From Clostridiaceae bacterium (GTDB taxonomy: Bacteria; Bacillota_A; Clostridia; Acetivibrionales; Acetivibrionaceae), in the NCBI GenBank assembly GCA_012513545.1, contig JAAZCB010000791.1, positions 1 to 5,703 of the forward strand: a stretch of DNA of 5,703 nucleotides, read 5' to 3'. A program made the position numbers and the translations under genes. The notes below the pieces were generated by a model, which worked only from the letters and a program-made list of their open reading frames with translations, was not told the origin of the DNA and searched no databases. Shown in pieces: positions 1 through 5,656 of this stretch. Each line of letters opens with the position of its first letter. The stretch's first letter is position 1.

Positions 1-9
1 GAAGGATAA

Positions 10-60
10 GTCGAATCACTGTTTGAGCGAAGCGAGTTTGATTCGACCCGTAGCGAGTTT
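10..60. repeat. Short inverted repeat with overlapping 9-bp direct repeat
   Basis: GTCGAATCA at 10-18 is the exact reverse complement of TGATTCGAC at 39-47, with a 20-base loop. AGCGAGTTT occurs twice, at 31-39 and 52-60. The stretch is GC-richer than what follows and has no T-run on either side, so a simple terminator is not supported. It may be the tail of something lying left of the window, such as a gene end or a mobile element border. Its identity is unknown. Confidence 0.45.
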
Positions 61-141
61 ACATTCTCTTAGCCTTGGAGCTTTAGTTCTTGGAATAATC
101 TGGTGCACGATTAAAATGTACACCCAATTTATTCTTTCACC

Positions 142-170
142 TTGACTTTTCAGCTTTTCTATGATATTTT
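142..170 (+). promoter_or_regulatory. Candidate sigma-A promoter for the noncoding leader/RNA
   Basis: TTGACT at 142-147 matches five of six bases of the -35 consensus. Exactly 17 bases later TATTTT at 165-170 matches four of six bases of the -10 consensus. Transcription would begin near 176-179. The site lies at the left end of a foldable region that ends in a terminator-like hairpin, which supports a real transcription unit. The -10 is weak and the surroundings are AT-rich, so this remains a candidate. Confidence 0.45.
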
Positions 171-189
171 ATGCATATATTAACAAACA

Positions 190-239
190 AAAGGATGGTT
201 TTGATGTCGGTAAGTTCTGTCGAGGTAAATTTCAACTGA
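190..239 (+). CDS. Possible 11-codon leader peptide with ribosome-binding site
   Basis: AAAGGA at 190-195 lies eight bases before ATG at 204-206. The frame reads MSVSSVEVNFN and stops with TGA at 237-239. It would be the first translatable frame of the transcript starting near 177. Its last codons and stop lie inside the 230-250 hairpin, so a ribosome on it would disturb that fold. This geometry is seen in leader-peptide attenuators. The peptide has three Ser and three Val but no clear run of one amino acid. It is too short for a coding test, so it may be chance. The interval given includes the ribosome-binding site. Confidence 0.25.
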
Positions 240-470
240 ATAAGTTGGAAGGGCACAAACAAATACAGATGTTATTCTGTCAATTGTATCGGACTCAATG
301 TGATATTTTGAGGTAATGAGTTCAATATTTAATTGTTTTGTTCTTTCTCAAGCGTCTATATTCAAATAGGCTTTGAGAATTATGTGTTTGTGTCAAATAT
401 GGCATACCTTACAGACTGCTTCAAGAATCATTTCGATTGTATTTGTTTTATATCGGAATTATGAATTTAA

Positions 471-505
471 GGCGCGACAAGGTGTTTGTCGGGCTATTTT
501 TATTT
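471..505 (+). terminator. Rho-independent terminator-like hairpin
   Basis: CGACAA at 475-480 pairs with TTGTCG at 486-491 around a five-base loop. After a G-G mismatch, GC at 472-473 pairs with GC at 493-494. The stem is followed at once by a T-rich stretch at 495-505 (TATTTTTATTT). On the minus strand no T-run follows, so it works in the plus direction. It lies about 225 bases upstream of the MutS2-like start and could end an independent small RNA or act as a conditional terminator for that gene. Confidence 0.55.
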
Positions 506-716
506 GACCTCTGAGCATTAATTACGGGAGGCAAATTTTCAACATTCTATTATTCCCGCAAAATACAATTCTAAATAGAGCTTTTAGAAGCACTGTGCCT
601 TTTTAACCATGGCTCGTGGTGGAATTAGTTATGAAAAATAAATGACTTCTTTAATAATAAGTCGTTGGCTTAAAATAGCTGTTAAGGTATGTCCTTTGAA
701 TGTTTAATCTATTCAC
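506..716. other. Spacer between terminator-like hairpin and mutS2-like gene
   Basis: No credible gene is seen. Two weak hairpins are present: CGGGA/TCCCG at 525-529/554-558 with a long loop, and GACTT/AAGTC at 644-648/659-663. TAAAAT at 671-676 is five of six to a -10 box, but no good -35 lies 17 bases upstream, so a separate promoter for the downstream gene is possible but unproven. Confidence 0.4.
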
Positions 717-722
717 AGGAGG
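717..722 (+). promoter_or_regulatory. Ribosome-binding site of the mutS2-like gene
   Basis: AGGAGG is followed by an eight-base spacer and the ATG at 731. This favours 731 over the in-frame ATG at 743, which would have a spacer of 20 bases. Confidence 0.85.
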
Positions 723-730
723 AATAAAGA

Positions 731-2650
731 ATGATAAAAAAAATGTATACTACCTTGGAATTTGACAAAGTACTAAATATCCTGAAAGAACATGCCTTGT
801 CCGATAACGCTAAAGAAAAAATAACTATGCTCGAACCCTTCTTATCAGAAAATGAAGTGTCGAGGCATTTAAATGAAACAACAGAAGCCAAGCTAATAAT
901 GGAGCACTATGGAACACCTCCCCTGTCAGTTATGGAGGGTTTGGATAAATCCCTTACTCTTATAGATAAAGGAAGTATTCTCATGCCTGATCAGCTTGGA
1001 AATATTTCACAATTTCTCACTGCCTGCAGGAGAATGAAAACATATCTCAAAAAGGCAGAAGGAAGCTTTACATCGGTAGCGTGCTACGGTAATTCCATTT
1101 ATGATCTGTCAAACATTGAGGAAGAAATAAACCGTGCCATTCGCGGAAGTCAGGTAGATGACAAAGCATCATCGCAACTTTTCAGCATCAGGAGAAAAAT
1201 TGAAAACGTAGGTATGCAGATAAAATCAAAACTTGATTCATTGCTTAGGAATAATAAACTCTGGTTTTCTGAGGGATTTGTGTCAATTCGTAACGGGCAC
1301 TACACTTTGCCGGTTAAAAGAGAGTATAAAAACCATGTAAAAGGTACTGTTGTTGATGTATCCCAAAGCGGTGGCACTTATTTTATAGAACCCTCTGCAG
1401 CAGGCAAACTCCATGAAGAGGCTGCAATACTGCGTATAGAAGAAGAAAATGAAGTACGTCGCATTTTATACACGCTTACAGCTCTTGTAGATGAAAACCT
1501 GCAGTATATCAATATCAATATTGAAGCTATGGAAATCCTGGATTTCATATTTGCGAAGGCAAAATTAAGTATATCAATGAAAGCTATACCCTTACGTATT
1601 TGTATCGAAAGGAAAATTGAAATCAAGGCCGGACGCCATCCACTCTTAAATGCTGATACTGTGGTTCCTCTTGATTTTCATATCGGCGGAGCTACAAAAG
1701 GAGTTATAATCACAGGTCCAAATACCGGCGGAAAGACTGTTGCACTAAAAACCATAGGCCTTTTATCTCTGATGGCACAGTGTGGCCTTCATGTCCCTGC
1801 AGAGTCTGGCTGTTTTACAATGAATAATTATGTATTGTGCGACATCGGTGACGGCCAAAGTATTTCGGAAAATCTGTCCACCTTTTCATCGCATTTGACA
1901 AATATTATTAAAATACTTAAGGCAGCAGATAACCAATCATTGGTTTTACTAGATGAATTAGGCTCTGGCACCGATCCAGCCGAAGGTATGGGTTTGGCAA
2001 TAGCAATACTTGAAGAATTATCGGGTAAAAACTGCCTCTTTGTTGCAACCACCCATTATCCTCAAATCAAGGAGTTTGCCAAGTCAACACCGGGGTTAAT
2101 CAATGCAAGGATGGCTTTTGACCGCCAAAGTCTATTGCCGCTATACCAACTGGTAATCGGAGAGGCCGGTGAAAGCTGCGCCCTATATATTGCAAAGCGC
2201 TTGGGACTACCGGATAGAATGATAGAACGGGCAAGTGTTGCAGCCTATGGTAAAAAAATAAACATTACTTCTGATGCTATTTCAAACGAAATTGTATATG
2301 ATGAACAGCCTTTAAAAAAGGTTATTATGCCTGAAGTTGAAAAGGCTCCTCAAACTCCTCGGAGCTTATGCCTGAATATTGGAGACAGTGTAATTGTTTA
2401 TCCGCAAAAGATTATTGGAATAGTATATCAGAGCGCCAACGAAAAGGGTGAAGTAGGAGTTCAAATCAGAGAGAAAAAACTCCTTGTAAACCACAAAAGG
2501 CTGAAACTACATGTGCCTGCTAGTGAACTCTATCCGGAAAATTATGACTTTTCCATCATTTTTGAAAGCGTAGAGGATCGTAAGAAAAAACATACTATGG
2601 CTCGTAAGCATGACCCTAACACAGTGATTTATAACTCAACTGACCAGTAG
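731..2650 (+). CDS. MutS2-like DNA mismatch repair ATPase lacking the Smr domain
   Basis: A 639-residue cytosolic protein of the MutS2 branch of the MutS ABC-type ATPases. The N-terminal part (about 1-275) is the MutS2 core/clamp region, including the family-typical RNGHYTLPVK at 187-196 and GGTYFIEP at 214-221. The ATPase domain (about 295-510) has Walker A GPNTGGKT at 329-336, the STFSSHL signature at 383-389, Walker B with D408-E409 followed by GSGTDPAEG, and the switch TTHY at 440-443, so catalysis should be intact. A KOW-like small beta segment follows at about 548-595. Canonical MutS2 is about 780 residues and ends in an Smr endonuclease domain. Here the protein instead ends in a tail rich in charged residues (about 598-639). 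There is no sign of a frameshift at the end, and the stop is followed by noncoding DNA, so this looks like a natural short paralogue and not a truncation. Known MutS2 proteins suppress recombination or act on collided ribosomes; which applies here is not visible. No partner gene adjoins it; the next gene converges. Confidence 0.9.
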   Translation: MIKKMYTTLEFDKVLNILKEHALSDNAKEKITMLEPFLSENEVSRHLNETTEAKLIMEHYGTPPLSVMEGLDKSLTLIDKGSILMPDQLGNISQFLTACRRMKTYLKKAEGSFTSVACYGNSIYDLSNIEEEINRAIRGSQVDDKASSQLFSIRRKIENVGMQIKSKLDSLLRNNKLWFSEGFVSIRNGHYTLPVKREYKNHVKGTVVDVSQSGGTYFIEPSAAGKLHEEAAILRIEEENEVRRILYTLTALVDENLQYININIEAMEILDFIFAKAKLSISMKAIPLRICIERKIEIKAGRHPLLNADTVVPLDFHIGGATKGVIITGPNTGGKTVALKTIGLLSLMAQCGLHVPAESGCFTMNNYVLCDIGDGQSISENLSTFSSHLTNIIKILKAADNQSLVLLDELGSGTDPAEGMGLAIAILEELSGKNCLFVATTHYPQIKEFAKSTPGLINARMAFDRQSLLPLYQLVIGEAGESCALYIAKRLGLPDRMIERASVAAYGKKINITSDAISNEIVYDEQPLKKVIMPEVEKAPQTPRSLCLNIGDSVIVYPQKIIGIVYQSANEKGEVGVQIREKKLLVNHKRLKLHVPASELYPENYDFSIIFESVEDRKKKHTMARKHDPNTVIYNSTDQ

Positions 2651-2671
2651 TTGCAATAATTTATCTTATAA

Positions 2672-2711
2672 CACTTTGTTTTTGGGGAAGTGCAAAGAAA
2701 GTGGGAAGTGC
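2672..2711. repeat. Short repeats after the mutS2-like stop
   Basis: CACTTT at 2672-2677 and AAAGTG at 2698-2703 form a 6-bp inverted repeat. GGGAAGTGC occurs twice, at 2685-2693 and 2703-2711, 18 bases apart. No T-run follows, so a terminator is not clear. The function is unknown. Confidence 0.3.
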
Positions 2712-2738
2712 TGTAATAACAAAAAGTACCCGTAGGTA

Positions 2739-2805
2739 AGGTCTTGAAATGGCTTAATAATTCTTAAAAGAAGGGTGTAATGGGACTATTTCCAGTTCAA
2801 GACCT
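2739..2805. repeat. Long-loop inverted repeat, possible terminator region of the mutS2-like gene
   Basis: AGGTCTTGAA at 2739-2748 is exactly complementary to TTCAAGACCT at 2796-2805. After one A-G mismatch, TGG at 2750-2752 pairs with CCA at 2792-2794. The enclosed 38 bases contain a small TTCT/AGAA hairpin at 2761-2772. On the plus strand only a short TTTT (2811-2814) follows, so it is a poor classical terminator, though it is the strongest fold downstream of the mutS2-like stop. A small palindromic insertion or structured RNA element is an alternative. Confidence 0.45.
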
Positions 2806-2822
2806 GAGTATTTTGTCAAAAC

Positions 2823-2943
2823 AAAAAATGAGTTAGAGGGGTTTAAAAACAGCTTAAATTATGTTCTGAGTAGTGTTTAAAGGCTTTCATTACAGAAAGT
2901 ATATCTATAATTTTATCTGTGGTTTTGAACCGTCCCCTCTGGC
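2823..2943 (-). terminator. Large imperfect palindrome with T-run after the esterase gene (REP-like or terminator)
   Basis: GTTAGAGGGG at 2832-2841 pairs with CCCCTCTGGC at 2934-2943, including two G-T pairs. Inside, TTTAAAA at 2842-2848 pairs with TTTTGAA at 2923-2929, ACAG at 2849-2852 with CTGT at 2917-2920, AAATTAT at 2856-2862 with ATAATTT at 2907-2913, and CTTTC at 2884-2888 with GAAAG at 2895-2899. The outer arm starts one base after the esterase stop codon. Read on the minus strand, the fold is followed six bases later by TTTTTT (opposite 2823-2828), so it can end esterase transcription. The minus strand also shows GGGGACGGTTC (opposite 2927-2937). I recall that motif as frequent in dispersed intergenic repeats of Firmicutes, so the palindrome may be a mobile REP/MITE-like unit serving as the terminator. 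Confidence 0.5.
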
Positions 2944-5442
2944 TTACTTGACGTATTTTGATATACCTGTGTTTATTTCCTTGACACCTTCGGATACCAA
3001 CCGTGCAATCTGAGTTGCACCTCCCTCCGTAAAGTGTGTATAATCGGTTCCGTTCGAGGATACCATATATAACTTGTATGTTTGATTATAACCAATTGAT
3101 TGATAGTAATTCAAGCTCTTAGTCATAAGGTCTATAATCATACAATTCTTTTCCTGGGAAACCTGCTTCATGGCTGTACAGTAGTCCGGAAAATCATTGA
3201 CAAAGGTATTGTTCTTATAATTCAGTCTTGCGACGGGTGTTATCAATACTGGTATTGCTCCTTTTGCACGTGCTCCGTCAATGTATTTTGCAAGATACTC
3301 TTTATATGTAGTATATGGAGCGGCATAACGGTCAGGGTTGCTTATAGTAGCATCATTATGACCAAATTGTACAAACAGATAGTCGCCAGGTTGAATGATG
3401 TTCAAAATCTCATCCAATCTTCCTTCTGTCACAAAGTTTTTTGAACTCCTTCCTCCAATAGCCTTGTTAACAAATAAAACATCCGAGGTAAAGTACTTGC
3501 TGATCATCTGCCCCCAGCCTGCCTGAGGGTAATAAGAAGCATTATAGGTCTGGACAGTTGAATCTCCCGCAATATATATGGTAGGCTTATTCCCGGATGG
3601 CGGAACAGGTGTCACAACAGGGTCTGAAGTAGGTGCTACAGTAAGAAAATCAACATTTGGTCCTCCATTTTCAGTAATACCTGTTGCCCTGACAACATTA
3701 TTGCCCTGGACAAGATTAGCTGCTACATATGTTTCAGACCATGTTGTCCATGCTCCTGTTCCATAAAAATCAAGGCTGTAATTAACAATAGTTCCATTAA
3801 CCCTTATTTCCATTTGCCTGTTGGCAGTAGTTCCATTTGCATATCTAAACAAGAGTCTGTATGTGCCTGTTTTAGGTACATTAATATTCCATTCGACAAA
3901 ACTTCCTGCTGCATTTTCATAATTAACATATGCGCTGCCGGTATAGCCTGAATTAATTGTTTCAACAATAGCATCCGACAATACAGCTTCTTCTGCCTCG
4001 TATTTCACAGGTTCATCCAAAGCAGGTGTTGAGTCAGCAGGGAAAATATCTATTATGCCAAGAATAAACCTTTTTATAAAAGCATAGTCCGTTGAGTTTA
4101 TTCTTCCGTCTCCGTTTACATCGGCCGCTTTCTCACCGTTGGGAGCTGGTAAGGAGGTTATTATACCTAACAGAAACCTTTTCATAATCGCATAATCTGT
4201 AGAATCAACCTTGCCGCTTCCATTGAGGTCACCATAAATCAGACCCGGTTCCTTGGTTGCTTCCGGAACTGGAGTAGGGGTAGGCGAAGGTGATACGGCA
4301 CCGGTTAATATGTCTTTTAAGTCATTGGCTACAATTCTTGCAAGTTCGGTTGCTCCTGCCCGGTTAGGATGCAAAGAATCCCCGGACATGTAAAGTGCAA
4401 GTGTAGCACTGCTTCCAATTGAAGTAAAATAGGCCGAGCTTAAGACATTGAGATCAACCAGTCTTACGTTCTGTTCACTTGCCACAGCAAGAGTCGAGCC
4501 CCTATACCATCTGTTTACGGAACTGTGTACATTCCCGTTAAAGTCCGTTGCCCTTCCCTGCGGAGTAGATAATACAATGACAGCACCTGTTGCTTTGACC
4601 TTACTAACCATTTCAGTCATAATTTCCTTAAACTGTGCTTCGGTGGTATTGTTTTTCTCATTTGTATCATTGATACCAAACTGTAGTATAAATACATCAC
4701 CGGGCTTAATATACTTTAGTATTGCTTCAAATTGTCCATCATCACGGAAGCCTCTTGCACACTGTCCGCTTGCAGCCATATTTCTAACCTGAAAGGAAGA
4801 CTTATCAACAAACATTGACAGCATCTGTCCCCAGCCTGCCTGTGCACTCGAATCCAATGGGTAGTAATTGCAAACTGTTGAATCTCCGCCTATCCATAAG
4901 GTTCTGTTTGTAACCGGATTATCAGAAAGCTTCCTGATTTCAAGTGCACTCAGTGTGAATGCAGTACCAGCCTTTCCTTCAGTTACTAATATATTTAGCT
5001 GTCCATCGGTGATAGGTATTTGAAATTGGTCTACAGCGCAGTTTCCAGTCATGTTAATTACCTGCAATACACCTTCTGCTGCAACACTAGCCCTCGATGT
5101 ATTTCCAAGTGTTATCTTTATTTCATAAAGGCCATTTGGAAGGTCCACATTAAACGTGTTATTGCTCTTTATGCCATATGTAAGAAACTGAACAGCATCA
5201 CTTGCTACACCACTACCCGAGGCTGTAACGTTTTTCATGTTTTCAGGAGTATTAAAGCCGTAACCTTGTGCCCTGCTGTAAGCGGTATACGCGTTCACCC
5301 CAATATAACCCCACTCCACGGCACCTGCTCCAAAATCAAACTTGTAATTCCCATCTGCTGCGGTTACATTGAGAGCAAGGTTTGAAAATAACAAAACCAA
5401 AACAAACTCAATAATAATTGCTGCTCCTAACTTCTTTTTCAT
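2944..5442 (-). CDS. Cellulosomal dual-esterase: CE12-like / dockerin / CBM35-like / CE12
   Basis: An exported 832-residue enzyme, most likely a rhamnogalacturonan acetylesterase that deacetylates pectin backbone on the cellulosome. Modules in order: signal peptide 1-28 (KKK, hydrophobic core, likely cleavage VTA|AD); beta-sandwich about 31-171 of the type that precedes CE12 enzymes; SGNH module 1 about 181-380 with GGDSTV (Ser188), Gly226, GIND (Asn258) and DSLH (Asp355, His358); Pro/Thr linker 383-399; type I dockerin about 402-468 with two calcium loops (Asp405-Asp416, Asp441-Asp452); CBM35-like module about 478-603; linker 604-619; SGNH module 2 about 620-825 with AGDSTV (Ser628), Gly664, GHND (Asn696) and DYTH (Asp800, His803). 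Both catalytic sets are complete. Module 2 fits classical CE12 best; module 1 is more divergent, so its substrate is less certain. I recall a similar CE12/CBM/dockerin/CE12 enzyme in C. thermocellum, unverified here. The start follows a strong ribosome-binding site. Monocistronic, convergent to the mutS2-like gene. Confidence 0.92.
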   Translation of the reverse strand: MKKKLGAAIIIEFVLVLLFSNLALNVTAADGNYKFDFGAGAVEWGYIGVNAYTAYSRAQGYGFNTPENMKNVTASGSGVASDAVQFLTYGIKSNNTFNVDLPNGLYEIKITLGNTSRASVAAEGVLQVINMTGNCAVDQFQIPITDGQLNILVTEGKAGTAFTLSALEIRKLSDNPVTNRTLWIGGDSTVCNYYPLDSSAQAGWGQMLSMFVDKSSFQVRNMAASGQCARGFRDDGQFEAILKYIKPGDVFILQFGINDTNEKNNTTEAQFKEIMTEMVSKVKATGAVIVLSTPQGRATDFNGNVHSSVNRWYRGSTLAVASEQNVRLVDLNVLSSAYFTSIGSSATLALYMSGDSLHPNRAGATELARIVANDLKDILTGAVSPSPTPTPVPEATKEPGLIYGDLNGSGKVDSTDYAIMKRFLLGIITSLPAPNGEKAADVNGDGRINSTDYAFIKRFILGIIDIFPADSTPALDEPVKYEAEEAVLSDAIVETINSGYTGSAYVNYENAAGSFVEWNINVPKTGTYRLLFRYANGTTANRQMEIRVNGTIVNYSLDFYGTGAWTTWSETYVAANLVQGNNVVRATGITENGGPNVDFLTVAPTSDPVVTPVPPSGNKPTIYIAGDSTVQTYNASYYPQAGWGQMISKYFTSDVLFVNKAIGGRSSKNFVTEGRLDEILNIIQPGDYLFVQFGHNDATISNPDRYAAPYTTYKEYLAKYIDGARAKGAIPVLITPVARLNYKNNTFVNDFPDYCTAMKQVSQEKNCMIIDLMTKSLNYYQSIGYNQTYKLYMVSSNGTDYTHFTEGGATQIARLVSEGVKEINTGISKYVK
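4036..4239 (-). other. Type I dockerin module inside the esterase (residues about 402-469)
   Basis: Two near-identical calcium-binding repeats begin at Asp405 and Asp441 (pattern D-x-N-G-S/D-G-x-x-x-S-T-D), each followed by the helix Y-A-x-x-K-R-F. Positions 10-11 are Ser-Thr and 17-18 Lys-Arg in both repeats, giving two equivalent cohesin-binding faces. Repeat 1 has Ser409 where Asp is commoner at loop position 5. The module sits mid-protein between linkers, whereas most dockerins are C-terminal. Confidence 0.92.
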
Positions 5443-5449
5443 ATCATTA

Positions 5450-5457
5450 CCCCCCCT
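5450..5457 (-). promoter_or_regulatory. Ribosome-binding site of the esterase gene
   Basis: The minus strand reads AGGGGGGG, with a seven-base spacer before the ATG at 5442-5440. The run of seven G makes it slightly off the AGGAGG consensus, but purine content and spacing support this start, and the signal peptide begins right there. Confidence 0.75.
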
Positions 5458-5488
5458 GAAATATATGGTCTATGATTAGAAAGAGCCA

Positions 5489-5527
5489 ATATTTAAGCTT
5501 AAAATGCCTCCGTTCTGCTTAAAATAT
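5489..5527 (-). promoter_or_regulatory. Hairpin and direct repeat in the esterase mRNA leader
   Basis: ATATTTAAGC at 5489-5498 pairs with GCTTAAAATAT at 5517-5527, 10 bp with one bulged base, around an 18-base loop. On the minus strand the loop shows GGAGG (opposite 5507-5511) without a start codon at usable distance. GCTTAAAAT is repeated at 5497-5505 and 5517-5525, exactly 20 bp apart. Either a regulator binding two repeats on one DNA face or an RNA fold could use this. The function is inferred only from structure and position, about 45-85 bases downstream of the predicted transcription start. Confidence 0.35.
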
Positions 5528-5579
5528 CAGTATCTTTAATACCCGTTAAAAGTATTAATTTTATTTGCCATTATAGTTT

Positions 5580-5609
5580 ATTATAGCACGATTTGGCAGT
5601 AGGGGACAA
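5580..5609 (-). promoter_or_regulatory. Promoter of the esterase gene
   Basis: On the minus strand TTGTCC (opposite 5604-5609, four of six to the -35 consensus) is followed after 18 bases by a perfect TATAAT (opposite 5580-5585). Transcription should start near 5573, giving a leader of about 130 nt. A second TATAAT (opposite 5570-5575) lacks a matching -35. Confidence 0.6.
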
Positions 5610-5656
5610 ATGTTTTCATTTAAGTCAGCTGTTATATTTTTCACTTGTATAAATTC

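Larger units (their letters stand above)
177..505 (+). ncRNA. Candidate structured noncoding RNA or long attenuating leader
   Basis: No protein of useful length fits here, yet the plus strand folds repeatedly. Helices seen by eye are 230-237/243-250 (8 bp), 281-297 with 317-335 (a long interrupted stem), 345-353 with 370-379 plus 356-359/366-369, 381-390 with 394-406, and 430-437/452-459 (8 bp). TCTGT at 276-280 can pair with ACAGA at 411-415 and close a multi-branch junction around three of them. AAACAAATACA at 257-267 is perfectly complementary to 438-448. A promoter-like site precedes the unit and a terminator-like hairpin ends it, giving about 325 nt. It does not carry motifs I know for tmRNA, RNase P, SRP RNA, T-box or the common riboswitches. 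It could be an independent RNA or the leader of the MutS2-like gene. AT-rich DNA folds easily by chance, so confidence is moderate. Confidence 0.4.

Noticed and set aside
16..123. Minus-strand frame of about 36 codons from a GTG at 123-121 to the stop at 18-16
   Set aside because: No ATG, weak ribosome-binding site, and its sequence is generated by the short repeats; it looks like a chance frame.
257..448. 6S RNA, suggested by a 192-nt span closed by a 12-bp helix
   Set aside because: 6S RNA is a single rod with a central bubble, whereas this interior forms several separate hairpins.
671..676. TAAAAT as a -10 box for a dedicated mutS2-like promoter
   Set aside because: No acceptable -35 hexamer 16-18 bases upstream; kept only as a remark.
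609..707. Two tiny in-frame reading frames (10 and 21 codons) starting at ATG 609 and ATG 642
   Set aside because: No ribosome-binding site before either ATG and no recognisable product; length is within chance.
1378..2052. Minus-strand frames of 82 and 74 codons inside the mutS2-like gene
   Set aside because: They lie opposite strongly conserved ATPase motifs and are shadows of that gene.
3100..5385. Plus-strand frames of 62 to 121 codons opposite the esterase gene
   Set aside because: They overlap recognisable esterase, dockerin and CBM modules on the other strand, lack coherent domains, and are shadows.
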